Source of the DNA: Cohnella sp. WQ 127256
GTDB taxonomy: Bacteria > Bacillota > Bacilli > Paenibacillales > Paenibacillaceae
Length of the DNA: 64,000 bases
Direction of reading: 5' to 3'
Assembly: GCF_024519285.1 (NCBI RefSeq)
Contig: NZ_JAMZCY010000004.1
Location: 558,001 to 622,000 of the forward strand
The position numbers were made by a program, and so were the translations under genes. The notes under the pieces are model-generated. The model made no database searches and was not told where the DNA came from. It saw nothing but the letters and a program-made list of their open reading frames with translations. Position 1 is the stretch's first letter. Each line of letters opens with the position of its first letter. Below are positions 1-8,466 of the stretch, piece after piece.

Positions 1-81
1 ACTAATATGGGGAAAATAACTCCAGACAATGAACAACAACGTGAAATGGAAATCGGACCTAACCGTTGTGCAGTTCGATAA
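1..81 (+). CDS. 3' end of an unidentified gene (partial)
   Basis: The window opens inside a frame that stays open for 26 codons to a TAA at 79-81; the last residues read IGPNRCAVR. The start lies outside the window. The short tail has no motif I can assign. It is followed 48 bases later by the TauE-like gene on the same strand, so the two could form an operon. I call it coding only because the frame is open and no other feature explains the stretch. Confidence 0.4.
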   Translation, partial: TNMGKITPDNEQQREMEIGPNRCAVR

Positions 82-129
82 TTCCGTAATCATGATGTTA
101 ATAAACGCTGATTACAAAGGAGAGTTCTA

Positions 130-909
130 GTGGACATTACATTTATCCTGACTATCTTTTGTATCGGGTTTATCGGATCCTATATTTCTGGGATGCTCGG
201 TATAGGCGGCTCCATTATTAAGTATCCCATGCTTTTATATATCCCCCCACTATTCGGTCTAGTCGCATTCAGTGCACATGAGGTATCTGGGATAAGTGCT
301 GTCCAAGTCTTATTTGCTTCGATTGCCGGTGTCTGGGCCTATCGTAAGGGCGGTTATTTAAACAAACCGCTCATCATCTATATGGGTGGTAGTGTGTTAA
401 TCGGAAGTGTAATCGGAAGTTTGGGATCTCAATCCATGTCCGAAAACGGGATTAACATTGTTTATGGGGTGCTCGCTTTAATAGCGGCAGTCATGATGTT
501 TATTCCTAAGAAAGGAATAGATGATATTCCTCTGGATCAAGTAAAGTTCAACAAATGGATTGCCGCAATTTTAGCTTTAATCGTAGGCTTAGGCTCAGGT
601 ATCGTGGGTGCAGCAGGGGGCTTCCTATTAGTTCCGATTATGCTACTCGTTCTAAAGATTCCGACAAGAGTAACCATCGCATCTTCGCTTGCGATAACCT
701 TTATTTCATCGATCGGGGCAACAGTGGGAAAAGCAACAACTGGCCAAGTGGATTACTATCCTGCGTTAATCATGATAGTAGCCAGTATCATTGCATCTCC
801 ACTCGGCGCAAGAGCTGGGAAAAAAATGAACACAAAAATCCTGCAAATCATTTTAGCCGTCCTTATTCTAGCCACTGCCATTCAGATTTGGGTAGGTATT
901 ATAGATTAA
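130..909 (+). CDS. TauE/SafE family sulfite/organosulfonate exporter-like membrane protein
   Basis: A 259-residue polytopic membrane protein with a GTG start at 130 placed 6-8 bases after AAAGGAGAG. Hydrophobic segments run through nearly the whole length (about eight helices), and the two halves each carry the glycine-rich signature of the family ([15 protein letters not shown] near residue 23; [15 protein letters not shown] near 155). Members of the TauE/SafE family are proposed to export sulfite, sulfoacetate or related anions across the cytoplasmic membrane, but the substrate cannot be read from the sequence. A hairpin terminator follows. The length is normal for the family. Confidence 0.85.
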   Translation: MDITFILTIFCIGFIGSYISGMLGIGGSIIKYPMLLYIPPLFGLVAFSAHEVSGISAVQVLFASIAGVWAYRKGGYLNKPLIIYMGGSVLIGSVIGSLGSQSMSENGINIVYGVLALIAAVMMFIPKKGIDDIPLDQVKFNKWIAAILALIVGLGSGIVGAAGGFLLVPIMLLVLKIPTRVTIASSLAITFISSIGATVGKATTGQVDYYPALIMIVASIIASPLGARAGKKMNTKILQIILAVLILATAIQIWVGIID

Positions 910-925
910 ACTCCGATGTGGGATT

Positions 926-985
926 AAGCCTACGCTAGTGCCGAGCTACCGGCTCATGCGTCAGGCTTTTTCTTTCGTTTTTCTG
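926..985 (+). terminator. Terminator after the TauE-like gene
   Basis: Arms AGCCTACGC and GCGTCAGGCT pair with one bulge around a loop containing a second small stem, and are followed by TTTTTCTTTCGTTTTT. It sits 17 bases after the TauE-like stop codon. Confidence 0.6.
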
Positions 986-1019
986 TTGCGATACGGTTCA
1001 GCGTAACGGAGCTATAGAT
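973..1019 (+). repeat. Dispersed intergenic repeat, copy 1 (degenerate)
   Basis: The stretch GATACGGTTCAGCGTAACGG at 990-1009 matches the core of a repeat found six more times in this window (near 26.5, 36.0, 44.9, 46.1, 53.2 and 55.2 kb), always in this orientation. This copy lacks the clear right-hand GGCGAAAA box and the downstream hairpin, so it looks decayed. Confidence 0.55.
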
Positions 1020-1194
1020 ATTTTTAAGGTTTTGTATCCACTTTGTCTATACGCGACTTTTCTTAATGAAATATTAATGAACTTCCAAAACGACGGCTCT
1101 TTTCGAACATTCGAGACCCTATTCTTGTATTATTTTTCCTAATAGGTTTGATTCAATTAAAGAGACAATTATTGTTACGGAGAGAGGGTGCAAC

Positions 1195-1884
1195 ATGAGT
1201 CAAATTCTAATTGTTGATGACGAACCGACCATTCGTGAGCTCATTCGCATTCACTTGGAGCGAGCGGACATGGAAATTATAGAAGCCGAGTCGGGACGGC
1301 AGGCGATTGAGCGGATCCAGGAGCATCCCATTGAGTTAATGATCTTAGACTTAATGATGGATGATGGGAATGGCTTCGAGGTGCTTCACTACTTGCGCAA
1401 AACCAGTTCGCAATTGCTCGTTATTGCACTTAGCGCCAGAAGAGAGGTACAGGATAAGGTGGACACACTCGGCTTAGGAGCGGACGATTATATCACAAAG
1501 CCATTTAGTCCGATGGAGCTGGTTGCTCGTGTTCAAGCCCAATTAAGGAGGTATAATTCCCTTACTTCGCAACAATCCGAGCTCATTCGATTGAACAACC
1601 TTGTTCTCGATGTAGACAATTTGGTTCTGGACAATGATGGGGTACAGCACCAACTAACTGAGATTGAATGCGAGCTTCTGCAATTATTTATGACAAATCC
1701 CGATCGCACGCTGACCAGGAAGCATATCTATCAACACATCTGGAAACATGAAAATATTGATAATAATAACTTGAATGTTTTTATCAACCGGCTTCGCACA
1801 ATGCTCGAAGACACTGCCGATTCTCCCATACACCTTCATTCTATACGGGGTATCGGATATCGTTTTTCAGGAGATGGACGATGA
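1195..1884 (+). CDS. OmpR/PhoB-type response regulator
   Basis: A 229-residue two-domain regulator. The receiver domain (about 1-115) has the acidic pair D8-D9, the phosphoacceptor D52 in LMILDLMMDD and the conserved K102 in ITKPFSP. The winged-helix DNA-binding domain (about 130-226) ends with the usual IRGIGYRF motif. ATG at 1195 follows GGAGAGAGGG. The stop overlaps the ATG of a sensor kinase gene (ATGA at 1881-1884), the normal arrangement of a translationally coupled pair, but that kinase is cut short. The regulator itself is full length, so it is an orphan here, either activated by another kinase or silent. Target genes are unknown. Confidence 0.92.
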   Translation: MSQILIVDDEPTIRELIRIHLERADMEIIEAESGRQAIERIQEHPIELMILDLMMDDGNGFEVLHYLRKTSSQLLVIALSARREVQDKVDTLGLGADDYITKPFSPMELVARVQAQLRRYNSLTSQQSELIRLNNLVLDVDNLVLDNDGVQHQLTEIECELLQLFMTNPDRTLTRKHIYQHIWKHENIDNNNLNVFINRLRTMLEDTADSPIHLHSIRGIGYRFSGDGR

Positions 1885-2057
1885 AAAGTCGCTTCGTTAA
1901 TGACAAGAGCGGAGTGGACGGATACCCATTCAGCCAGGTTTGCGAGTCGCTACGAAAATATTCCCCGTGGTTAAACAAAATCACCCTCATAGGGGTGATT
2001 TTGTTGATCGTTTATACAGCAATTTCCCACCTATATTTCGTCAAATCTCTCATCTGA
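1881..2057 (+). pseudogene. Truncated sensor histidine kinase (N-terminus only)
   Basis: An ATG overlapping the response-regulator stop opens a 58-codon frame. Residues 33-53 form a membrane helix (KITLIGVILLIVYTAISHLY), as expected for the first helix of a sensor kinase, and the frame then stops at TGA 2055-2057. The sensor loop, second helix, HisKA box and ATPase domain are missing. The coupling and the helix make a kinase origin likely, but no catalytic part is left to prove it. The break lies three bases from the end of the convergent PNPOx-like gene. Confidence 0.75.
1977..2002. terminator. Perfect hairpin inside the kinase remnant
   Basis: Arms AAAATCACCC and GGGTGATTTT pair perfectly around TCATAG. 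It lies inside the membrane-helix codons of the kinase remnant and is symmetrical, with A-rich and T-rich flanks, so it could stop transcription of the broken regulator operon or of the convergent PNPOx-like gene. Its position within former coding DNA may be coincidental. Confidence 0.4.
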
Positions 2058-2060
2058 CAT

Positions 2061-2588
2061 TCATGCCCGTTTATACATCTTTTCCGCTTCAAGAGGACTC
2101 TCTTTTGCCGTCACATGGCGCGGGATGACCCGACAAACTTGAACTGGTCCACCGAATACAGCTGACCTATACTTTTCAACATGCTGCTTGGGCAAGGGGC
2201 GGTTATAATAGCCGGGTACATATTTATTAATCATTTCCTGAAGTACATGGGTGGCTTCATCCAAATCTGTGATTGGCTCTGCTTGTCCAAATATCATTAC
2301 GCTCATATATGCCGTATCCGTTTTGGCAGGTACCGGATCCGTAATGGTTCCGTAGTCCTCACATACCGTAAAACATACCTCTGGATTTTCACTCATGACC
2401 TGATTACGTCTTCCATCTCCAGCTCCGTGAAAATAGAGTTTCCCCTCAGTCCATACATAATTAAGCGGTACAACATAGGGGCGGTTCCCATCAACCAACC
2501 CAAGATACCCCACTCTTGCTTGGTGAAGGAAACTTTCAATTTTCTCTTGATCCAGGCATTCCCTGATCTTGTAACGAACAGAATCCAT
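2061..2588 (-). CDS. Pyridoxamine 5'-phosphate oxidase-like flavin-binding protein
   Basis: A 175-residue split-barrel protein of the PNPOx-like/nitroimidazole-resistance group that usually binds FMN or a related cofactor. Visible features are the N-terminal helix, the barrel strands (VGYLGLVDGNRPYVVPLNY) and the FHGAGDGRRNQ loop typical of cofactor phosphate contact. I chose the ATG at 2588 because AAAGGAGAG lies eight bases upstream; an upstream in-frame ATG at 2669 lacks a ribosome binding site. It is divergent from the MocR regulator at 2807, and such pairs are common, so the regulator probably controls this gene. The substrate is unknown. Confidence 0.85.
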   Translation of the reverse strand: MDSVRYKIRECLDQEKIESFLHQARVGYLGLVDGNRPYVVPLNYVWTEGKLYFHGAGDGRRNQVMSENPEVCFTVCEDYGTITDPVPAKTDTAYMSVMIFGQAEPITDLDEATHVLQEMINKYVPGYYNRPLPKQHVEKYRSAVFGGPVQVCRVIPRHVTAKESPLEAEKMYKRA

Positions 2589-2806
2589 TTCAAAATCTCT
2601 CCTTTCACACCTAAGATATTCATCCCATTCCAAGGGTCTTAACTCCGAGACTCTTCTAGAGTTCAGCAACGACCAGATTGCAAATACCAGCGTTATTACG
2701 GTAGTATAGCAATGAATGGAGTGCGTTTACATATCCAAACATCAGGGTTTTAAACAATCCATAATTAATTAGATAGGGTTGGAGCTTCTATGTGGAGGTA
2801 TGCACG

Positions 2807-4237
2807 ATGTTGAAAGTTATTCGTAATGATAAGAGACCGATCTGGCAGCAATTGCTTGATCAAGCGATTCATAATATTACAAACGGAATCTGGGCTCCAG
2901 GAGAATTGCTAATTCCTTCCCGCGAACTCGCTCACCTGGTCGGTGTCTCCCGCTCAACTATACAGATTGTCTATGAGGAATTGCTAAGTCGAGGTTATAC
3001 GGTTACGTCCCGTCGAGGAGGAACCCGAGTTAGTCAATGGAATCAAGTCACTGAGTCTACGGAGGAAATAGTAGCACATGGCCCCATCCCCCCCTCACTT
3101 CCCTTGTTGAACTCAGCAGTTGATCAATTACATGACTGGTTTAGAGGCAAAGATCATCGAAAAGTGGATATTGATTTTAGTCCCCACGAACCTTATTGGG
3201 ATGAACAATTTCAGAAGAACTGGCGACAATCGCTTCACCACGCATCCGCTGCAATGGATTTATCAAACTGGGCTTACGGCAATCCCTATGGTTTCACACC
3301 ATTACGTGAGCAAATTCAGCGTTATTTATCACTTGAACGAGGCATCCATACCCAAACAAATCAGATTCTGTTGACCTCAGGAGCTCAGCATAGCATTGAC
3401 TTAATCGCCCAATCGCTTTTATCTGATGGGGATACTGTCTCTGTAGAAGATCCCGGTTTTCCAGCTGCCTGGATGGCGATGAAATATCGGCGTATGAATG
3501 TGGTGCCCGTTCCCGTTGATGAGTATGGTCTTGTGGTTGAGTGTATACCCCCACAATCCAAACTGATTTTTGTGACCCCTTCGCACCAGTGCGCGGTCGG
3601 GGTCGTTATGTCGGAGCCTCGTAGGCAACAATTGCTCCATAAGGCCGCTCAAGAACAATCCTGGATTATTGAGGACGATTATGATAGCGAATTTCGATAT
3701 CGTGGGGAGCCGCTTCCAACGCTGTTTAGCCAAGCACCCAATAATACCTTGTACCTCATGAGTTTTTCTAAAATGATTGCTCCAGGTATTCGTATTTCGG
3801 CTATCGTTGGATCAGTCGAGGCAATTGCTCAACTAGCGAGGGTGCAGGAACTGACTTACCGTCATCTTCCGATTATGGATCAGCTAACACTAACCCATTT
3901 CATCAAGAATGGGCATTTTATGCGCCATATGCGAAGAGTCAGAAATGTGTACCGACGAAGACACGAAGCCATGACAAAGGCTATTATGGCTAGTGGTTTA
4001 GGAGAGCGTTTCACACTAAGTGGAGTAGAAACGGGATTGCATATGTTACTTGAAGCTGAAGAGTCATATGATGAAGAAACCGTGACAAGGCTAGCCCTTC
4101 AAAAGGGAATACGTGTATACCCTCTTGGACCGTATTGTTTGGAAAGCAAACGAAAGGGATGGGTATTGGGGTTTGCACAAGTAGATGAAGCATCAATTGA
4201 GCGGGGGATTAAGCGTCTTGCGGAGTTGATCTTATAG
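2807..4237 (+). CDS. MocR-type GntR/aminotransferase transcriptional regulator
   Basis: A 476-residue fusion of an N-terminal GntR winged helix (about 1-75, with ELAHLVGVSRSTIQIVYEELLSRGY) to a fold-type I aminotransferase domain (about 110-470). The PLP-binding lysine is K322 in SFSKMIAPGIR and the cofactor aspartate is in DDYDSEFRY. MocR proteins sense PLP or amino acid adducts and usually act on a neighbouring divergent gene, here the PNPOx-like gene. ATG 2807 is preferred over ATG 2792 because GTGGAGGT sits about eight bases before it. A strong palindromic terminator follows. Confidence 0.9.
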   Translation: MLKVIRNDKRPIWQQLLDQAIHNITNGIWAPGELLIPSRELAHLVGVSRSTIQIVYEELLSRGYTVTSRRGGTRVSQWNQVTESTEEIVAHGPIPPSLPLLNSAVDQLHDWFRGKDHRKVDIDFSPHEPYWDEQFQKNWRQSLHHASAAMDLSNWAYGNPYGFTPLREQIQRYLSLERGIHTQTNQILLTSGAQHSIDLIAQSLLSDGDTVSVEDPGFPAAWMAMKYRRMNVVPVPVDEYGLVVECIPPQSKLIFVTPSHQCAVGVVMSEPRRQQLLHKAAQEQSWIIEDDYDSEFRYRGEPLPTLFSQAPNNTLYLMSFSKMIAPGIRISAIVGSVEAIAQLARVQELTYRHLPIMDQLTLTHFIKNGHFMRHMRRVRNVYRRRHEAMTKAIMASGLGERFTLSGVETGLHMLLEAEESYDEETVTRLALQKGIRVYPLGPYCLESKRKGWVLGFAQVDEASIERGIKRLAELIL

Positions 4238-4267
4238 CCTTCACCTTCACAAGCTATTTAGCGTCAC

Positions 4268-4305
4268 GAAGCCGTACGGATGATCATCCGTACGGCTTCT
4301 ATCGG
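4268..4305. terminator. Perfect palindromic terminator between convergent genes
   Basis: The 32-base palindrome 4268-4299 has arms GAAGCCGTACGGATGA and TCATCCGTACGGCTTC with no mismatch. It lies between the convergent MocR gene and the YxjG-like gene and could serve both. Confidence 0.75.
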
Positions 4306-4329
4306 TTTATTCTGCTTCTGATGTATGGA

Positions 4330-5469
4330 TTACTTCCAGATCTCTTCGGCGATTTCTTTGATGAACGCAAGCTTACGCCATTGCTGTTCCTCTGTTAGGT
4401 GGTTACCTTCCTCCGTGGATGCGAAGCCGCACTGCGGGCTCAGGCAAATTCGGTTCAGATCAACGTGTTGCTTCGCTTCCTCGATACGTTTCAGGATATC
4501 TTCCTTGCGTTCAAGCTCACCGAATTTGGAAGAGAACAGTCCAAGCACGACCTGCTGATCATCCTTCAGGAAACGAAGCGGCTTGAAATCGCCTGCCCGG
4601 TCGGTATCAAACTCCAGATAGTAGCCTGAATAGTTATTAATGCTCAGGAGCGTTTGCGCGATCGGCTCGTAACCTCCACCTACTCCAGCATAAGTCGACA
4701 CGTAATTTCCACGGCAGACATGTGTCGTTACGACGAGATCACCCGGCAGACCAGACACAACGTCCTCGTTCAATATTGCGAGTTCATTCGCATATTCGGC
4801 TACATTCATGCCGGCCTGCTCCATGTAGGCCATGAACTGTTCGTCGCAAAGCGCTCCCCATGTGCAATCGTCAATTTGAATGCTACGGCAGCCTACTTCA
4901 TAGAAGGCCAGGATCGACGCTTTGTAAGCTTGGGCAATATCCGAGAGAAGCTCTTCCCGATTCGGATAAATTGCCTTTGTGCTTTCCTGATTCTCTATCC
5001 GGTCTAGCTCAAACAGAAACTGCGCAGCGGCAGGAATCGATTGACGCGCAACGACATCCTCGCCTGCCACACCTTTTAAGAACGCATAGTGCGAAACAAA
5101 AGGATGGCCGCTGTAACTGATTTTCCCAGTCACTCGGGCTGTTTCCGGTCTAGATTGAGCACCATTGAATTGGTAACCTTGGTCAATGATTGTCCGCTCT
5201 ACACCGTCAAGTCCCCAGAAGAAGTCCAGATGCCACCAGGAACGGCGGAATTCGCCGTCGGTTACAGCTTGAAGGCCAACCTCTTTTTGTTTCTGTACGA
5301 GCTTAACGATTTCGGCGTTCTCCACTTCCTTCAGCTGCTCAGAAGTAATTCCGCCGTGCTGGTGCTGTAATCTGGCCTCTTTCAACGCACTGGGACGTAA
5401 AAAGCTACCAACGATATCATATCGAAACGGGGTAACCGTTCTTTTTTTAGGTTCGGTTTGAATGCTCAT
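4330..5469 (-). CDS. Cobalamin-independent methionine synthase C-domain protein (YxjG/YxjH-like)
   Basis: A 379-residue protein related to the catalytic C-terminal half of MetE, of the stand-alone YxjG/YxjH type. Zinc-site residues of the family are visible: the His and Cys of TTHVCRGN (about residue 245) and a second Cys in LSPQCGFAS near the C-terminus; IQIDDCTWG belongs to the barrel. It probably moves a methyl group to homocysteine or a related thiol in the cytosol; the methyl donor is not known from sequence. ATG 5469 follows GAGGAGACT. The MarR gene is the next gene upstream on the same strand, and palindromes sit in the 147-base gap between them. Confidence 0.85.
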   Translation of the reverse strand: MSIQTEPKKRTVTPFRYDIVGSFLRPSALKEARLQHQHGGITSEQLKEVENAEIVKLVQKQKEVGLQAVTDGEFRRSWWHLDFFWGLDGVERTIIDQGYQFNGAQSRPETARVTGKISYSGHPFVSHYAFLKGVAGEDVVARQSIPAAAQFLFELDRIENQESTKAIYPNREELLSDIAQAYKASILAFYEVGCRSIQIDDCTWGALCDEQFMAYMEQAGMNVAEYANELAILNEDVVSGLPGDLVVTTHVCRGNYVSTYAGVGGGYEPIAQTLLSINNYSGYYLEFDTDRAGDFKPLRFLKDDQQVVLGLFSSKFGELERKEDILKRIEEAKQHVDLNRICLSPQCGFASTEEGNHLTEEQQWRKLAFIKEIAEEIWK

Positions 5470-5510
5470 AGGTTAGTCTCCTCGTAAATTCATTGTAAAA
5501 TTAATATAGC

Positions 5511-5573
5511 ATAACCAATTGGTTATACTGTTCTACCAATGAACTATAGCACGTTATAGTTATTAGCTATAAC
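5511..5573 (-). promoter_or_regulatory. Palindromes between marR-like and yxjG-like genes
   Basis: ATAACCAATTGGTTAT at 5511-5526 is a perfect 16-base palindrome, and GTTATAG (5553-5559) pairs with CTATAAC (5567-5573). They lie upstream of the YxjG-like gene and just after the MarR gene, so they are plausible operators for that MarR protein. I see no S-box riboswitch in this short leader. Confidence 0.5.
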
Positions 5574-5616
5574 AAGCTAGACATTAAGCCCCTGAACCAC
5601 AAGCAGACAACCTATT

Positions 5617-6036
5617 CTAATCTTCACTATTCAGCTTTTTATACAGGTTTGCTAGCAATGTCCGCTCCTGCTCGGTTAACATTTCGAATAAGTTTTTACG
5701 CAGCTTTTGCCCCTCAAGCGAAGCTCTATTAAGGACATCGGTACCTTTGTCGGTCATGCCCAAATAAATAATGCGACGATCAGACTCATCCACTATTCTG
5801 ACGGCTAACTTCTTCGCAACAAGTTTTTCCGATAAATAACTGAGCGTAGGAGGGGTAAGCCCTAATATTTTTGCAATATCCGAGGGCCGGCTCTTTCCAT
5901 AATTCTTTAGATGCCCGAGCACAAGAATATGAGAAATACCGAGGTCCTCATTGAATGTTTTGTTCCACTGGATAATCATTCGGTTAGTGAACTTATCCAT
6001 ATTGTGTATGAGTTCAAAAAGGGTCTGCTCTTCCAT
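5617..6036 (-). CDS. MarR family transcriptional regulator
   Basis: A 139-residue winged-helix protein. The recognition region runs RPSDIAKILGLTPPTLSYLSEKLVAKKLAVR and the wing carries the usual acidic-basic pattern DESDRRIIYLGMTDKG. MarR proteins bind palindromes as dimers and release them on binding small phenolic or oxidised ligands. ATG 6036 follows AGGAGGATTTT. It is downstream of two SDR genes on the same strand and upstream of the YxjG-like gene. Candidate operators are the palindromes at 5511-5573 and 7732-7755; the ligand is unknown. Confidence 0.9.
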   Translation of the reverse strand: MEEQTLFELIHNMDKFTNRMIIQWNKTFNEDLGISHILVLGHLKNYGKSRPSDIAKILGLTPPTLSYLSEKLVAKKLAVRIVDESDRRIIYLGMTDKGTDVLNRASLEGQKLRKNLFEMLTEQERTLLANLYKKLNSED

Positions 6037-6054
6037 AAAATCCTCCTGGGTAAA

Positions 6055-6092
6055 AAATAAACGACAGCCCCCAATGAAGATTAAGGGCTGTC
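6055..6092 (-). terminator. Terminator after the SDR pair
   Basis: In minus orientation GACAGCCCTTAA pairs with the GGGGCTGTC arm and is followed by a T-rich run. The paralogous SDR gene at 24654 ends with the same type of GACAGCCCTTA hairpin, so the duplication includes the terminator. Confidence 0.65.
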
Positions 6093-6105
6093 ATAATTTT
6101 ACACG

Positions 6106-6840
6106 CTATTGGGCGGAGTATCCACCATCAATAACGATCTCAGAGCCTGTAATGTAAGAGGAATCATCTGAAGCCAGGAACAGCGCCGCTTGGGCAATAT
6201 CGATAGCTTGACCTAAACGTTGCAGAGGCGTTGCCTGGATTAACCGGTCCACCAGATCCTTTGAAGTGCTTAAAGCTTGAGTCATTGGTGTTTCAATGAT
6301 CCCAGGGAATAGAGCATTTACCCGAATCCCTTGACGGCCAAAGGTTGTAGCCGCAGCTTTAGATAAAGCGCGTACCGCACCCTTAGATGCCGAGTAGTGA
6401 TTAAAGCCTTGGCCGATCAAAGCCGTATACGAAGAAATATTGATGATGGAGCCTTTCTTGTGGGCTGCCATGTAAGGAGCGACATGCTTCATTCCGGCGA
6501 ATGGGCCAAAACCATTTATGGAGAGCATTTTCTGCCAATCCTCAGCATTGATTTGCTCATATGGTTTTTCAGAAGAGATGCCAGCGTTGTTGACAAGAAT
6601 ATCAATTTTACCAAAGCGATCATTTATTTCCTTTGCCAGCGCCTGCCAATTCTCATCAGAGGCAACATTCAATTTCATTCCATGGACATTCTGTTTCTGA
6701 CTCGCCCTCTCAAGCGCTGCCTCATTAATGTCTGCGGCGATGACGATGGCGCCTTCTTGTGCAAACAAATCAACCATTCTTTCACCGATACCGGAAGCCC
6801 CACCGGTAATGATAGCTACTTTATTATCTAATCTTCCCAT
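6106..6840 (-). CDS. SDR family oxidoreductase (copy A of the second SDR)
   Basis: A 244-residue classical short-chain dehydrogenase. It has the nucleotide motif TGGASGIG near the N-terminus, NNAG at about residue 87, the catalytic serine in NISSYTAL and the YSASK catalytic Tyr-Lys pair, and ends in the family C-terminal IDGGYSAQ. The residue after the second strand is acidic (AADINE), which favours NAD(H). ATG 6840 follows GTGAGGAGC. It is nearly identical to the product of 24654-25388, and the pair order (other SDR, then this SDR) is the same in both places. The substrate is unknown. Confidence 0.92.
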   Translation of the reverse strand: MGRLDNKVAIITGGASGIGERMVDLFAQEGAIVIAADINEAALERASQKQNVHGMKLNVASDENWQALAKEINDRFGKIDILVNNAGISSEKPYEQINAEDWQKMLSINGFGPFAGMKHVAPYMAAHKKGSIINISSYTALIGQGFNHYSASKGAVRALSKAAATTFGRQGIRVNALFPGIIETPMTQALSTSKDLVDRLIQATPLQRLGQAIDIAQAALFLASDDSSYITGSEIVIDGGYSAQ

Positions 6841-6878
6841 ATCACATGCTCCTCACTTTAATTTCATTAATTCACCCA

Positions 6879-7682
6879 TTAGTTGTTCCGGCTCATATAT
6901 TGTTCGAAATCAGGGACGGTTGGGTTGGCAATATAATGTCCGCCCTCTACCTGAATCGTCTGTCCGGTAATAAACTTGGATTCATCTGAAGCTAGGAACA
7001 GAACAGTATGTCCAATATCATCCGGTTCTCCGTGATAAGGCAGCGCATTATATTTCGCGAAAATATCCAATACCTCTGGAGGCATATTATTCTTGGCAGC
7101 TGGCGTCAAAATCAATCCAGGTGCGACAGCATTACAACGAATGTTACTTTTCCCATATTGTGTTGCGATATATTTAGTAAGATTTACAACAGCCGCCTTC
7201 GACGCCCCGTATGCAACCCGAACAGCATCTCCAGTAAAACCCGCCATGGAAGCTGTATTGATGATCGATCCTCCACCCGCCTCAATCATATGAGGAATAG
7301 CGAATCTGCACCCTAACAATACGCTCTTTAGATTAACGTTCATGAGCCGATCCCACTCATCCAGATCAACGTTAAGAACATCCTGATCCTTCATTAGATT
7401 TGTTGAGCCGACATTGTTGAACAGGGTCGTTATTTGACCAAACTGCTGTACCGTAAACTCAACAGCTTCCTTAATCGAAGCTTCATTTCCGGCATCGAGA
7501 AATATGCCCACTGCCTCTCCGCCTTGGGCTTTAATATTCTCGGCAGCTTGTAGAGCCCCGTCCGCATTAAAATCGGCAATGACTACTTTGGCTCCTGCTT
7601 GTGCCATTAAGTTAGCAGTAGATAAGCCAATGCCTGAAGCGCCTCCCGTGATAAGCGCTACCTTGTCTTTCATTCTCGCCAT
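6879..7682 (-). CDS. SDR family oxidoreductase (copy A of the first SDR)
   Basis: A 267-residue short-chain dehydrogenase with TGGASGIG near residue 13, an acidic residue after the second strand (IADFNAD, suggesting NAD), NNVG, the serine in INTASMAG and the catalytic YGASK. The C-terminus (GGHYIANPTVPDFEQYM) is longer than usual for this class. It starts at ATG 7682 after AAAGGAGCC and lies 38 bases ahead of the second SDR, so both are probably co-transcribed. A frameshifted paralogue occurs at 23758-24565. A palindromic operator lies 50 bases upstream. Confidence 0.92.
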   Translation of the reverse strand: MARMKDKVALITGGASGIGLSTANLMAQAGAKVVIADFNADGALQAAENIKAQGGEAVGIFLDAGNEASIKEAVEFTVQQFGQITTLFNNVGSTNLMKDQDVLNVDLDEWDRLMNVNLKSVLLGCRFAIPHMIEAGGGSIINTASMAGFTGDAVRVAYGASKAAVVNLTKYIATQYGKSNIRCNAVAPGLILTPAAKNNMPPEVLDIFAKYNALPYHGEPDDIGHTVLFLASDESKFITGQTIQVEGGHYIANPTVPDFEQYMSRNN

Positions 7683-7731
7683 TATTCGTAGGCTCCTTTC
7701 TTTTGGACACCCATGATTTAATATGCCCCTC

Positions 7732-7770
7732 TAATACTTAGATGTCTAAGTATTAGATAGCTAAATATTA
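7732..7770 (-). promoter_or_regulatory. Palindromic operator upstream of the SDR operon
   Basis: TAATACTTAGA (7732-7742) and TCTAAGTATTA (7745-7755) form a perfect 11-base inverted repeat with a two-base centre; a partial half site (TAGCTAAATATTA) follows. Size and symmetry fit a MarR-type operator, and a MarR gene ends this gene group. No equivalent palindrome stands in front of the duplicated SDR pair at 23758. Confidence 0.6.
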
Positions 7771-7813
7771 TCAAATTATTTATCCCATTGCAACGGAGGC
7801 GCTTAGAATAAAA

Positions 7814-7847
7814 AAGGCGGTTCAGGACTAATATCCTAGACCGCCTT
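7814..7847. terminator. Hairpin AAGGCGGT/ACCGCCTT
   Basis: AAGGCGGT and ACCGCCTT close a stem with an inner AGGA/TCCT pair. It has A-rich and T-rich flanks on both sides and lies in the 337-base gap between the SDR operon promoter and the end of the AHSA1 operon. Confidence 0.5.
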
Positions 7848-7859
7848 AAATTGTCCATT

Positions 7860-7894
7860 GGGTACTGCCCTAAATTTAATTTGTACAGTGTCCC
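7860..7894. other. Short inverted repeat, possible insertion-sequence scar
   Basis: GGGTACTG near 7860 and CAGTGTCCC near 7886-7894 are imperfect inverted arms around an AT-rich centre. This resembles the joined ends of a lost insertion sequence, but no transposase fragment is present and the assignment is weak. Confidence 0.25.
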
Positions 7895-7919
7895 AAAAGA
7901 AAGATTGCCTCACCGTTGA

Positions 7920-7964
7920 AATAAAAATCGCCGTCCGATTCCCGACAGGGATCGTGAACGGCGA
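7920..7964 (-). terminator. Terminator of the MerR-AHSA1 operon
   Basis: On the minus strand TCGCCGT and ACGGCGA (7928-7964) close a stem with a second inner GGGAATCGG/CGATCCC-like pairing, followed by TTTTTATTTC. It lies 55 bases after the last gene of the operon. Confidence 0.65.
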
Positions 7965-8019
7965 CAATTGTAGAGTCATCAAGTAAGCAGCAAGCAAAAA
8001 CCGGTATACCTTTGCAATG

Positions 8020-8466
8020 CTAATAGGTCAGCTCCGCCAGCACCTTGCCAAGTCGGTCAAGCTGCTGTTCATTAGCTTCTGTGCAGATCGGCTTAGCTTG
8101 TTCAAACTCCTCTTTTTTCTTGAAAAGTTGACGGAAGGTGACCCTAGTGCGCCCTTCGAAGCTCTCGAAGGTAGCAGTTATCCGAAATTCATGAAAGTTT
8201 ATATGATCAAGCACGATCCGCTCCGGCGGCACAATCTCAACAAAGTCGTTATGGTTAGGATAATCGACACCATCCGGTCCGTGCATGGTAAACTTCCACG
8301 TGCCTCCCGGTCTCATATCACACTCGTGAAACGTATTCGTGAAGCCTTGAGGTCCCCACCATTGGGCTAACAAATCGGGGGTTGTCCATGCCCGAAACAC
8401 AAGCTCCCGCGGGACATCGTACTCGCGCGTAGCTATAAGTTCATTTTCACCTATTGTCATGTTCAT
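8020..8466 (-). CDS. SRPBCC/AHSA1 (Aha1-like) domain protein, second copy in operon
   Basis: A 148-residue START-like protein of the AHSA1 group. Visible features are the opening strand REYDVPRELVFRAWTTPDLLAQWWGP, the GGTWKFTMHGPDG strand pair and the C-terminal helix that closes the cavity. Such proteins bind hydrophobic ligands; many bacterial ones sit behind ArsR or MerR regulators. Its ATG overlaps the preceding gene stop by four bases, so it is translationally coupled. It shares the fold but only weak sequence similarity with its neighbour. The ligand is unknown. Confidence 0.85.
   Translation of the reverse strand: MNMTIGENELIATREYDVPRELVFRAWTTPDLLAQWWGPQGFTNTFHECDMRPGGTWKFTMHGPDGVDYPNHNDFVEIVPPERIVLDHINFHEFRITATFESFEGRTRVTFRQLFKKKEEFEQAKPICTEANEQQLDRLGKVLAELTY

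Noticed and set aside
5470..5616. S-box or other methionine riboswitch before the YxjG-like gene
   Set aside because: The gap is only 147 bases, holds two short AT-rich palindromes and shows no terminator/antiterminator pair or conserved S-box core.
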